Assembly (NCBI RefSeq): GCF_023913755.1
Contig: NZ_JAMXBJ010000034.1
Coordinates: forward strand, 17,861 to 81,860
From: Pseudarthrobacter cellobiosi
GTDB taxonomy: Bacteria; Actinomycetota; Actinomycetes; Actinomycetales; Micrococcaceae
DNA length: 64,000 bases
Reading direction: 5' to 3'
In this document: positions 56,605 through 64,000 of the stretch, piece by piece
Position numbering within the stretch: position 1 is the stretch's first letter
Layout of the letters: every line of letters begins with the position of its first letter
The notes under the pieces: generated by a model
The model's input: the letters and a program-made list of their open reading frames with translations, nothing else
Database searches by the model: none
Told to the model about the DNA's origin: nothing
Position numbers and translations under genes: made by a program

Positions 56605-57156
56605 ATGCGCAAAGTCACGTCCGGCCTGTTCCACTCCGTTGACGGCGTGGTCTCAGACCCGTTCCTCTGGCAGTTCGACAGCTTCGACGACGACCTCGGC
56701 CAGGCTCTGACCCGCATGATGGAAAGCGTGGACACCGTGGTGCTGGGCCGGGTGAGCTACCAGGAGTGGGCCGGTTACTGGCCCACAGCATCGGTGGACG
56801 AGGACTTCGCCGGCTTCATCAACCCGGTGGAAAAGTTTGTGGCCTCCCGGACGCTGACGGAGCCGCTTGAGTGGCAGAACTCCCACCTGATCGAGGGACC
56901 GCTGGAGGAATTCGTGGCGGGCCTGAAAGAGCGCGACGGCGGCGAGATCGCCGTGACCGGCAGCATCTCGGTGGTGCGCCAATTGCTGTTCGCCGGGCAG
57001 CTGGATGAGCTGACCCTGATCACCCACCCCGTGGTGGCCGGCAGCGGCAGGAAGCTGTTCCAGGACGGCGACCCCGTGACACGGCTCGGTCTAAAGGACC
57101 AGTACCGGACCACGAAGGGCAACGTCGTCAGTACCTACGGGCTGCTGGGCGAATAA
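56605..57156 (+). CDS. Dihydrofolate reductase family protein
   Basis: This 183-residue protein has the RibD C-terminal/dihydrofolate-reductase-like fold. The N-terminal KVTSGLFHSVDGVV strand, VDTVVLGRVSYQEW and ITHPVVAGSGRKLFQDG identify the widespread YwjB/YyaP-like group. These bind NADPH, but their substrates are mostly unknown. The ATG at 56605 has TTGGAGG eight bases upstream; the longer frame from 56434 runs through the dispersed repeat and is not family-like. Confidence 0.85.
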   Translation: MRKVTSGLFHSVDGVVSDPFLWQFDSFDDDLGQALTRMMESVDTVVLGRVSYQEWAGYWPTASVDEDFAGFINPVEKFVASRTLTEPLEWQNSHLIEGPLEEFVAGLKERDGGEIAVTGSISVVRQLLFAGQLDELTLITHPVVAGSGRKLFQDGDPVTRLGLKDQYRTTKGNVVSTYGLLGE

Positions 57157-57171
57157 GCACCGACGCGATGG

Positions 57172-60141
57172 TCACCAGGGCGCGGCGCTGACGGCGCTTT
57201 CGTTGGGTCGATCGAAAGTCGGACGAACGGGGTCATCGTTAATGAACTCGCCGGGGTTGCTCGCCTGCCTAACGTGCAGCACCTCGTGGACGACTTGGGT
57301 GAGCGTCAGCGACTCGCCTCCCGCCCAGGCCAGTCCGAAGCGGATGGGACCGGCCGCGGCCCGAGCCTTGGTGATGATCGATTCGATGCGTCGCTGTTCT
57401 GCGGGGTAGAGGGGAAGCCCCCGGTCGCTTCGGTAGGCGTCAGCGGCCGCCAGTAGTCGAATGGCCTCCTCGACGCGGTGCTGCGCTGCGTAGACGCCGG
57501 CAATCGACTCGAGGAAAGCCTCGACGTGGCCTTGTGCACCGAGCTCAAGCGCCGCGCCGAGTGCCTCGTACAGCAGCTGTTCTGCAGTATCGTAGTCGCC
57601 GGATTGCTCTGTGCTGTCGGCCAGATTAACCAAGGTATTCCCGAGGAGTGATCGATCGCCGAGTGGTCGTGCACGTTCGACACATTCGCGGCACAGGTCA
57701 AGGGCGCGGCCGATGTCGCCGGCGTACAGTGCCAGCAGACCCAGGATAATCAAAGCTGCGACGCGCGTGCGCGGGCTGGCGTGGGGCAGCGACAAGACTT
57801 CGCCAGCCAGTCGCTGAGCGGTGTCCGAGTCGTCTCGCTGGGCCGCCTGCGTCGCCAGGCACATCGAGGACCAGGCGGCGCCTTGCTCGTTTCCGGACCT
57901 CCTAAATGCCTGAAGCGCCCGGTTGTGGAGGTCGGACGCCTCGTCGTTGCGGCCCAGTATCCAGCAGAGGGTGGCTGTTCCGCTAAGCGCGGCAGCCTTC
58001 AGCGCAGGTGCGGCGTCCGGTGTGCCGGCTACAAGCTTGAGGGCGATTTCACACTGCTCGGCCACGTCCCCGGTGAGCTCCCAGAAATGCCAGAGCTGTC
58101 CGATCAGCCGCAGGGCCAGATCAGTCGAGCCGTCCGGTCCGGTGGCCCAGAGCAGGGCACCGCGCAAATCCGGCGCATCAGCATTCAGCAGCCGGAAGGC
58201 GTCCACTTGACCGCGCTCCCAAAGCTGAGGGCTGACAGTCTCGGCGAGGGCGAGGTAGTACTCAGCATGCTGGCGCCGCACTGCTGCCCCCTCGCCACGC
58301 GACCCGAGACGGTCGCGGGCAAACTCGCGGATCGAATGCAGCATCGACACGCGTTTTGCTCCCGCCGGGTCGGTGTAGCGACGCAGCAGGCTATGGTGTG
58401 CGAGTCCCGTCAGCAAGTCTTCCGTCTCAGCCTCTGTGGCGGGAGTCGATCCGCAGATGCGGCTAACTGCCGCCACGGTTGGATCAGCAGCGAACACGCC
58501 AAGCTGATCGAAAAGCTGCCGCTCGGTTTCATCCAGCAGCTGGTAACTCCACTCGATCGTGGCCGTGACGGTTCGCTGGCGGTCCGGAAGGTCGCGGAAG
58601 GCTGCCGGCAGCGCGGCAAGGCTGACCTCCAAGTCGTCCAGGAGCTCGGTCTCGCTGTGATCCCGCAACTGGGCGGCTGCCAGTTCGATTGCCAGCGGAA
58701 GGCCGTCCAGGCGGTGGCACAGACGGGTCAGCACTGCTGCGTTGCCGTGGTCGAGTTCGAAATGCGGACGGACTGCCCGTCCACGGGCCAGGAGAAGTTT
58801 CACGGCCGGCACTTCCCGTAACACGCGCGGTTGCAGCGGCGGGTCGAACGGAGGCAGGGCCAACGGTGCGAGCTCGTATTCGTACTCGGCGCGAAGTCCA
58901 AGTCTTCGTCGGCTAGTGGACATGATCCGCAGGCCAGGGGCCGCGGTCAGCATATCCAGCACCACCGGCCAAGCCTCTTCCAGGTGCTCGAAATTATCCA
59001 GGACCAACAACAGCCGGCGCGAGCGTAAGAAGCGGGCGGCGACCTTCAGCGGGTCCTCTCCGGCCCGGTCCTGCAACCCGAGCGCAGCAGTTATGGCGGC
59101 CGGCACTTGTTGAGTCTGGGTGAGCGGGGCGAGATTGACCCAGCCCACGCCGTCGGCCAATCGCTCACCGAGCTGCGCCGCTGCCGCCAAGGCCAACCGG
59201 GTCTTGCCGGTCCCGCCGGCGCCCGTTACGGTGACCAGCCTGCAGCGCTCCGAGCGGTAGAGGGAACACACCTCGGCCAGTTCTGCGTCCCGCCCGACCA
59301 GCGGGGTGAGTTCGGCCGGAAGGTTGTCCAGCCGTTGCCTGATGCGGCGGTGCCCATTAGTAGTCGGGGCAGCTAGCGACGCGTCTTGTTGCAGCACCGA
59401 CCGCTCCAACAGTTGGAGGCGTGAACCAGGGTCGATGCCCAGTTCCTCGCGGAAGACCTGGCGCGCGTCACGGCAGGCTGCCAGCGCATCCGCCTGCCGA
59501 TCGGAGCGGTACAGAGCGAGCACCAGCGACGCCCACAGCCGTTCCCGATACGGATGCTGCGCAGCCAACGTCTGTAACTCGCCCACGAGCGTGCCGTGCC
59601 GGCCGAGCGCGAGCTCAACCTCAGCCAGGTCCTGGTAGGCATCCAGGCGGCGATCCTCGAGTTCGTCCAGCTCCGGTCGGAACAGCTCGATGTCCGCCAA
59701 GTCAGGAAATGCGTGGCCCCTGAAGAGCTCCACGGCCTGGCGAAGAGACTCCGCGCCCCCGGCTAAATCCCCGGCCTGCACCGCCAGCTCGCCGGCCGCG
59801 ATGTGCTCACGGAATTGCAGGAGGTCGAGCTCGTCCTCGGCAATCGTCAGCACGTAGCCGCCCGACCGGCTCGCCAGCCGCAGGGAGGCGGCGCCCTTGG
59901 ATCGATCAGGATCCAGCATGTTTCGAAGGTTCGCGACATACACCTGAAGCTGTGCGCCCGGCTTTGCGGGCGGGTTGCCGGACCAGAGTGACTCTACGAG
60001 GAAGTCATGGGTCACCACCGAATTGGCCCGCAGGGCCAGGCACGCCAACACAATTCGCTGCTGGGCAGCACGCACGGCAACCGGCGTCCCGCCGGCGACC
60101 ACCTCCAGTGGGCCCAGGGCCCGTATCCACAGTGCGCCCAT
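57172..60141 (-). CDS. AfsR/SARP-type regulator with BTAD, NB-ARC ATPase and TPR domains
   Basis: This protein (989 residues) has an N-terminal winged-helix (WIRALGPLEVVAGG, LVESLWSGNPPAKP) and a BTAD helical domain (to about residue 250). An NB-ARC-like ATPase has P-loop VTGAGGTGKTRL near 302 and Walker B LLLVLDNFEHLEEAW. A long TPR-like C-terminal half follows. Such regulators activate secondary metabolism or stress genes in actinobacteria. ATG 60141 with GAGGGG nine bases upstream is chosen; an extension to 60207 is possible. Codon use seems less GC3-biased than its neighbours, hinting at transfer. No biosynthetic cluster is seen. Confidence 0.88.
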   Translation of the reverse strand: MGALWIRALGPLEVVAGGTPVAVRAAQQRIVLACLALRANSVVTHDFLVESLWSGNPPAKPGAQLQVYVANLRNMLDPDRSKGAASLRLASRSGGYVLTIAEDELDLLQFREHIAAGELAVQAGDLAGGAESLRQAVELFRGHAFPDLADIELFRPELDELEDRRLDAYQDLAEVELALGRHGTLVGELQTLAAQHPYRERLWASLVLALYRSDRQADALAACRDARQVFREELGIDPGSRLQLLERSVLQQDASLAAPTTNGHRRIRQRLDNLPAELTPLVGRDAELAEVCSLYRSERCRLVTVTGAGGTGKTRLALAAAAQLGERLADGVGWVNLAPLTQTQQVPAAITAALGLQDRAGEDPLKVAARFLRSRRLLLVLDNFEHLEEAWPVVLDMLTAAPGLRIMSTSRRRLGLRAEYEYELAPLALPPFDPPLQPRVLREVPAVKLLLARGRAVRPHFELDHGNAAVLTRLCHRLDGLPLAIELAAAQLRDHSETELLDDLEVSLAALPAAFRDLPDRQRTVTATIEWSYQLLDETERQLFDQLGVFAADPTVAAVSRICGSTPATEAETEDLLTGLAHHSLLRRYTDPAGAKRVSMLHSIREFARDRLGSRGEGAAVRRQHAEYYLALAETVSPQLWERGQVDAFRLLNADAPDLRGALLWATGPDGSTDLALRLIGQLWHFWELTGDVAEQCEIALKLVAGTPDAAPALKAAALSGTATLCWILGRNDEASDLHNRALQAFRRSGNEQGAAWSSMCLATQAAQRDDSDTAQRLAGEVLSLPHASPRTRVAALIILGLLALYAGDIGRALDLCRECVERARPLGDRSLLGNTLVNLADSTEQSGDYDTAEQLLYEALGAALELGAQGHVEAFLESIAGVYAAQHRVEEAIRLLAAADAYRSDRGLPLYPAEQRRIESIITKARAAAGPIRFGLAWAGGESLTLTQVVHEVLHVRQASNPGEFINDDPVRPTFDRPNESAVSAAPW

Positions 60142-60385
60142 CGCCAAGCACCCCTCACCGACCGGCCGCTGGCCCGGACCTGACCGGCCCGGTCCCGCGG
60201 AGCTCATCGACCAGCGACCCCATACGCCCGCCCTGACACGCGATGGGCCCCGAGGAGCCGCATCAACCCCATCATGCTCCTGCGGCGGGCAGAGGGTCCA
60301 GAGTCCCGGCAGCGATTAAGGACCGGTTAAGCCCCGGGAGCCACGCTTGAGTCACCCATCCGATATACGTTCGAAAGGAAATCCC

Positions 60386-60877
60386 ATGAAAACCACGATT
60401 ACCCGCGCATTGGCCCCTGCAGCCTTGGCCGCAGCCGCCCTGGTCGCCCCTGTGCCCCCGGCTGTTGCCGCAGCTGCTCCCGGGCCGATTGCCGGCTCAT
60501 TCACCGTGCCATGCCCGGGCTTCAAGGTGGTCCTCACGGCTGACGGCAAGGTCGGGGTTATCGACCTGCCCGGTGACCGGGCCAAGATCATCTGGCCGGG
60601 CTTGACTGTCACTCTCACGGCAAAATCAGGGGAATCCATAACCTACGAGGGCGCCTCGGGCGTGACCCACATTGAGCCAGCCTCCGATGGCGGCCAGTAC
60701 GTTACCGCGACGGGGCGCAACATCATCACCGTTCCTAAAGCAAACGGGCATCCTCTGGGCGTGTACTTCACCATCGGTACCGTCAACTGGACCCTCAACG
60801 CCGACGGAAGCGAACGCGGAGGTATGTTCACAGGTACCGGCACAGTGGTTGACGTCTGCGCTGAACTGGCCAGCTGA
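60386..60877 (+). CDS. Small secreted protein, unknown function
   Basis: This 163-residue protein has a signal peptide (RALAPAALAAAALVAPVPPAVAA). A beta-rich mature domain follows with two cysteines (TVPCPGFKVVL and VDVCAEL) that may bond. The ATG at 60386 has GAAAGGAAA upstream. Homologous small secreted proteins are common in actinobacteria without known function. It is divergent from the BTAD/NB-ARC regulator and could be its target. Confidence 0.75.
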   Translation: MKTTITRALAPAALAAAALVAPVPPAVAAAAPGPIAGSFTVPCPGFKVVLTADGKVGVIDLPGDRAKIIWPGLTVTLTAKSGESITYEGASGVTHIEPASDGGQYVTATGRNIITVPKANGHPLGVYFTIGTVNWTLNADGSERGGMFTGTGTVVDVCAELAS

Positions 60878-60880
60878 GCC

Positions 60881-62293
60881 CTAGCCCCTGTTCCGCTCCA
60901 GCATTTGGCCAATGATCCGGGCGCCCTCGGGGAAGGCGCCCGGATTCGTCCCCGAGTAGTTGAGCCGGATGAACGGACCGGCCGGCTCGGCCGGGAACCA
61001 TTCGTTGCCGCCGGCGATGATCACCCCGGCGGTTTCGCAGTCGCGGGTCAGCCGTTCCAGGTCGGTCCCGTCCGGCAGACGCGCCCAGAGGTTCAGGCCG
61101 CCCTTGGGCACCTGCTCGATGTGCGCCTGAGGGGCGTGCTGGCGCAGGCTGGTGACGAGCAGGTCGCGGCGTGACTCGAGCTGGTGGCGGAGGCTGCGAA
61201 GGTGCGTCTGCCACCCGGGCTGCGTCACGACGTCGAGCGCTGCCGCCTGGAGCAGCCCGCTGACGTACATCGATTCGGCCGCCCGGTCCGCCAGGATGCG
61301 CTCCCGTGCCGGACCGCGGGCGATCACCGCGGCGACCCGGATCGACGGTGACACGCTCTTGGTCAGCGAGCGCAGGTAGACAACGTGGCCGGAGTCGTCG
61401 CGGGAGGCGACGGGCACGGGGTTGGAGCTGATGCCAAAGTCGTGCGCCCAGTCGTCCTCCACAAGGAACGCGCCCTTCGCGCGCACCACGTCCAGGACCT
61501 GTTCACGCCGTTCAGCAGACCACTGCGCGCCGGTGGGGTTGGCGTAGTTGGGCTGCGCGTAGAACAGCCGCGCGCCGGACTCCTCAAAGGCTCGGGCCAG
61601 TTCCGCCGGGTCCGGTCCGTCCGGTCCGCTGGGCACCGGGACAATGCGCACGCCGCCCTGCCCCGCTGCCAGGATGGCACCCCAGTAGGACGGCGATTCC
61701 ATCAGCAGCGGCTGTCCGCGGCCCGCGAGCGCGCTGAAGACGGAGCTCAGCCCGCTTTGGCTTCCAGGGAGTACGACGACGTCACTCGGGTTCGGCGGGG
61801 TGGTCCCGGCCGGCGTGGAGGCACCGAGTTCGTGCGCAAACCACGACTGCAGTTCCGGCATGCCTGCTGCGGGCGGACGGAACAAGGCCGCGTCACCGCG
61901 GGCTGCCCGGGCAATGGCGGCCCGCACCAGCCGCTCGGGCAGGAGTTCGCGGTCCGGGTAGCCGGAGTGGAAGGAGATGGCATCGTTGGCGACGTTGCGC
62001 ATGGTGCTGGAGGCCGGGGGAGGCGGCGCCAGCGGGGAACGGAGGGCCGCCGTCTGCCAGCCGTAGTCGGAGGGACGGGCACTCCGGACGGCGCGCACGA
62101 AGGTCCCCACGCCGGGCCGGCTCTCGATCAGCCCCTGCGCCGTGAGCGTCTGCAGGGCCTTCTGCACCGTGACGGGACTGGCCTGGTACTCGGCCACCAG
62201 CGACCGCGTGGACGGCAGCTTCGCACCGGGCGCGGCCGAAGAAATCCATTTCTTCAGGTGCGCCACAATCCGGGAACTGCTATCGTTATTCAT
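60881..62293 (-). CDS. MocR-type regulator (GntR helix-turn-helix fused to aminotransferase)
   Basis: This 470-residue protein joins an N-terminal GntR winged helix (KLPSTRSLVAEYQASPVTVQ) to a class I aminotransferase-like domain that binds PLP. The PLP lysine lies in YLRSLTKSVSPSIRVA, and substrate-binding residues include the NYANPTGAQW segment. Such MocR proteins usually control adjacent amino-acid or vitamin B6 genes. ATG 62293 is in register with the family start. This codon overlaps the divergent EamA start, and a GntR-like palindrome lies 10 bases upstream of it. Confidence 0.9.
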   Translation of the reverse strand: MNNDSSSRIVAHLKKWISSAAPGAKLPSTRSLVAEYQASPVTVQKALQTLTAQGLIESRPGVGTFVRAVRSARPSDYGWQTAALRSPLAPPPPASSTMRNVANDAISFHSGYPDRELLPERLVRAAIARAARGDAALFRPPAAGMPELQSWFAHELGASTPAGTTPPNPSDVVVLPGSQSGLSSVFSALAGRGQPLLMESPSYWGAILAAGQGGVRIVPVPSGPDGPDPAELARAFEESGARLFYAQPNYANPTGAQWSAERREQVLDVVRAKGAFLVEDDWAHDFGISSNPVPVASRDDSGHVVYLRSLTKSVSPSIRVAAVIARGPARERILADRAAESMYVSGLLQAAALDVVTQPGWQTHLRSLRHQLESRRDLLVTSLRQHAPQAHIEQVPKGGLNLWARLPDGTDLERLTRDCETAGVIIAGGNEWFPAEPAGPFIRLNYSGTNPGAFPEGARIIGQMLERNRG

Positions 62294-63284
62294 GAGAGAC
62301 AATAGTAGCGCTACTGCTCCTTTACCGCCAGTGATACCTTCCCGCCAGCCCGTCGGCCTCTGGTGGGGTCTCGTGGGAGTAGCAGCCTTCTCCTTCACGG
62401 TTCCTTTCACGAAGGTGGCCGTCGAGTCCCTGTCGCCGCTGTTTATCGGGTCAGGCCGTGCGGTGGTAGCCGCCATCCTCGCCGCCTTCGCGCTCGTCCT
62501 CACCCGGCAGCGGCTACCCCGCGGCACGCAGTGGGTCCGCCTCGCGGTGGTGGCCGGCGGCATCGTCGTCGGGTTTCCCCTGCTGACTTCCTTCGCGCTC
62601 ACCACAACGCCGGCCAGTCACGGCGCAGTGGTGATCGCCCTGTTGCCCGCCGCGACGGCGACCGTGGCTGTCCTGCGGGGGCGTGAGCATCCCCCGATGG
62701 CGTTCTGGCTCATCACCGGCGTGGGCGGGTTGGCCGCAATAGCCTTCGGATCCCTGCAGTCCGGCGGGTTCGGGCAGCTGCACTGGGCCGATCTGCTGCT
62801 CCTCGGCGCGGTGATGGCCGCGGCCATCGGCTATGCGGAGGGTGGCCTGCTGGCCCGCGAGCTCGGCGCCTGGCAGACCGTGTCGTGGGCACTGGTGCTG
62901 GCGTCGCCGCTGATGGTGTTTTTGGTGGCGGTATCCGTGGCGCCGCAGCCGCCGTCGGGCACACCGGTCCAGTGGCTGGCCTTTGCGTACCTGGGCGTGG
63001 TCAGCATGTTCCTCGGCTTCTTCGCCTGGTACCGCGGCTTGGCTATTGGCCCCATGGCCCAGGTCAGCCAGATCCAGCTTGTCCAGCCCGTGCTGAGCAT
63101 CTGCTGGGCGGGCCTCCTGCTCGGCGAGACCCTGACGTGGAGCACCATCGTGGGCGGCCTGGCCGTTATTCTCTGCGCGGGCGCCGCGGTCCGGGTCCGG
63201 ATGAGGCCGGCCTCAACTCAACCGGCGCCCGCCCAGCCCGCCGTCCTCGACGCCACAAAATCCCTCCAGTCAGCGAAGGATTAG
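62292..63284 (+). CDS. EamA/DMT family transporter
   Basis: This 330-residue membrane protein has ten hydrophobic segments in two EamA repeats (LVGVAAFSFTVPFTKVAVES near the start, WLAFAYLGVVSMFLGFFAWY near the end). DMT exporters often move amino acids or related metabolites out. It may use ATG 62292, which shares the CATG with the MocR start, or GTG 62331. Neither has a clear ribosome site, so leaderless translation is likely. The MocR neighbour probably controls it. Confidence 0.85.
   Translation: MRDNSSATAPLPPVIPSRQPVGLWWGLVGVAAFSFTVPFTKVAVESLSPLFIGSGRAVVAAILAAFALVLTRQRLPRGTQWVRLAVVAGGIVVGFPLLTSFALTTTPASHGAVVIALLPAATATVAVLRGREHPPMAFWLITGVGGLAAIAFGSLQSGGFGQLHWADLLLLGAVMAAAIGYAEGGLLARELGAWQTVSWALVLASPLMVFLVAVSVAPQPPSGTPVQWLAFAYLGVVSMFLGFFAWYRGLAIGPMAQVSQIQLVQPVLSICWAGLLLGETLTWSTIVGGLAVILCAGAAVRVRMRPASTQPAPAQPAVLDATKSLQSAKD
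62303..62314. promoter_or_regulatory. Candidate MocR operator palindrome
   Basis: AGTAGCGCTACT is a perfect 12-bp palindrome 10-21 bases upstream of the MocR start. It fits the GTA-n-TAC pattern of GntR sites and overlaps a possible MocR -10 box (TACTAT on the minus strand). Confidence 0.55.
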
Positions 63285-63288
63285 TCCC

Positions 63289-63906
63289 ATGTACACCCCA
63301 GCTCATTTTGAAGCCGGCCCCGATGCCGTTCAAGAACTGCTGACCCGGCCGGGCGCAGCGAACCTGGTCACCACGACGTCAGGAGGCCTGATCGCCACGC
63401 TGCTGCCGTTTGCCTACGACCCCTCGGTGGGCGAGCACGGCGCGCTGCAGACGCACGTCGCCAGGAACAACCCCCAGTGGTCCGAACCGGCCATCGGCGA
63501 ATCACTGATGATCATCCAGGGCGCGGACGCATACATTTCGCCGTCCTGGTACCCGTCCAAAGCCGAGCACGGGCGCGTTGTGCCCACGTGGAACTACTCC
63601 ACGGCGCACGTGTACGGCCATCTCGTGATCCATGACGACCCGGCATGGCTCGCCGGCCAGGTCAGGCGGCTGACCAACGCCAACGAAGCGGATTTTGACC
63701 ACCCTTGGAGCGTGGACGACGCGCCGGAACGCTACGTCTCGGGCCAGTTGCGCGCCATTGTGGGCATCGAACTGGTCATCACCAGGATCGAGGCCAAGAC
63801 CAAGCTGAGCCAGAACCGGTCAGCGGCGGACGTCGACGGCGTCGTGGCTGGGCTCACCGCCCGCGGGGATACAGAAAGCGCCGCCGACGTCGAACGCGCA
63901 CGCTAA
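63289..63906 (+). CDS. PaiB-like FMN-binding negative transcriptional regulator
   Basis: This 205-residue protein matches the FMN_bind_2/PaiB family: YTPAHFEAGPDAVQELL at the start, then TLLPFAYDPSVGEHGALQTHVARNN and AYISPSWYPSKAEHGRVVPTWNYSTAHVYG. The latter two are the family signature blocks. Most members bind FMN; a transcription role is known only for the Bacillus PaiB. The ATG is four bases after the EamA stop, so both are probably one transcript under MocR control. Confidence 0.9.
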   Translation: MYTPAHFEAGPDAVQELLTRPGAANLVTTTSGGLIATLLPFAYDPSVGEHGALQTHVARNNPQWSEPAIGESLMIIQGADAYISPSWYPSKAEHGRVVPTWNYSTAHVYGHLVIHDDPAWLAGQVRRLTNANEADFDHPWSVDDAPERYVSGQLRAIVGIELVITRIEAKTKLSQNRSAADVDGVVAGLTARGDTESAADVERAR

Positions 63907-64000
63907 GCCTTGATCCACCGATGTTGCTCGGGGCGCCGACGGCGGTTTAAACCGAGAATGCCCGTCTTTTCAAGGAAAATGGAGCTTGTCTAGAACCCAT

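Overview
The window is high-GC, gene-dense DNA with many GTG starts and short intergenic gaps. The gene content fits an actinobacterium of the Arthrobacter / Pseudarthrobacter type (Micrococcaceae). Pointers are a monomeric NADP isocitrate dehydrogenase, a DUF6350 (PerM-like) membrane protein beside purN, PucR and ROK regulators, a LAxTG-type wall-anchored protein and a large BTAD/NB-ARC regulator. The genus is an inference. No rRNA, tRNA, CRISPR array, transposase or prophage gene was recognised.

Left part (1-14.7 kb): the end of the succinate dehydrogenase operon (sdhA fragment, sdhB) and an alpha/beta hydrolase. Then a minus-strand run of a small membrane protein, xthA, trpS, a 2'-5' RNA ligase-like protein and a YihY/BrkB protein. 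A one-carbon block follows (folD, glyA, and purU facing away), then a methyltransferase and a gamma-class carbonic anhydrase. Next comes a lysine-degradation locus: APC permease plus davB on the minus strand, a divergent PucR regulator, and davA convergent with it. This looks like the 5-aminovalerate pathway (lysine to 5-aminovaleramide to 5-aminovalerate).

Middle part (17-34 kb): a ROK repressor precedes a monosaccharide ABC importer (ATPase, permease, lipoprotein binding protein). Near-identical operator-like sites stand before the repressor gene and before the importer. Then come a MacB/FtsX-type export pair, a Gfo/Idh/MocA dehydrogenase, two secreted surface proteins (the second frameshifted), a Ser/Thr kinase overlapping a lipoprotein gene, icd, and a secreted trypsin-like protease.

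Right part (34-64 kb): purH, an MFS transporter, a DUF559 nuclease-like protein, purN, and the DUF6350 and DUF4383 membrane proteins. After these come an HNH endonuclease, a flotillin gene broken by an amber codon with its NfeD-like partner, and a glycosyltransferase/UDP-sugar dehydrogenase pair. A signalling block follows: GGDEF-EAL protein, MBL-rhodanese protein, and a large hybrid histidine kinase overlapping a REC-GGDEF diguanylate cyclase. The end carries a dihydrofolate-reductase-family protein, the BTAD/NB-ARC regulator, a small secreted protein, a MocR regulator whose start codon overlaps that of a divergent EamA transporter, and a PaiB-like protein.

The most unusual non-coding feature is a family of near-perfect palindromes (arms of about 30 bp around the core GTAGCGCTATCTGTCG) at 6452, 10625 and 38496. 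A half-copy lies at the far end of the DUF559 gene. A second dispersed repeat, with arms reading GGTTGAGCC(T/A)G(T/C)CGAAACC, has been absorbed into the C-terminus of the glycosyltransferase.
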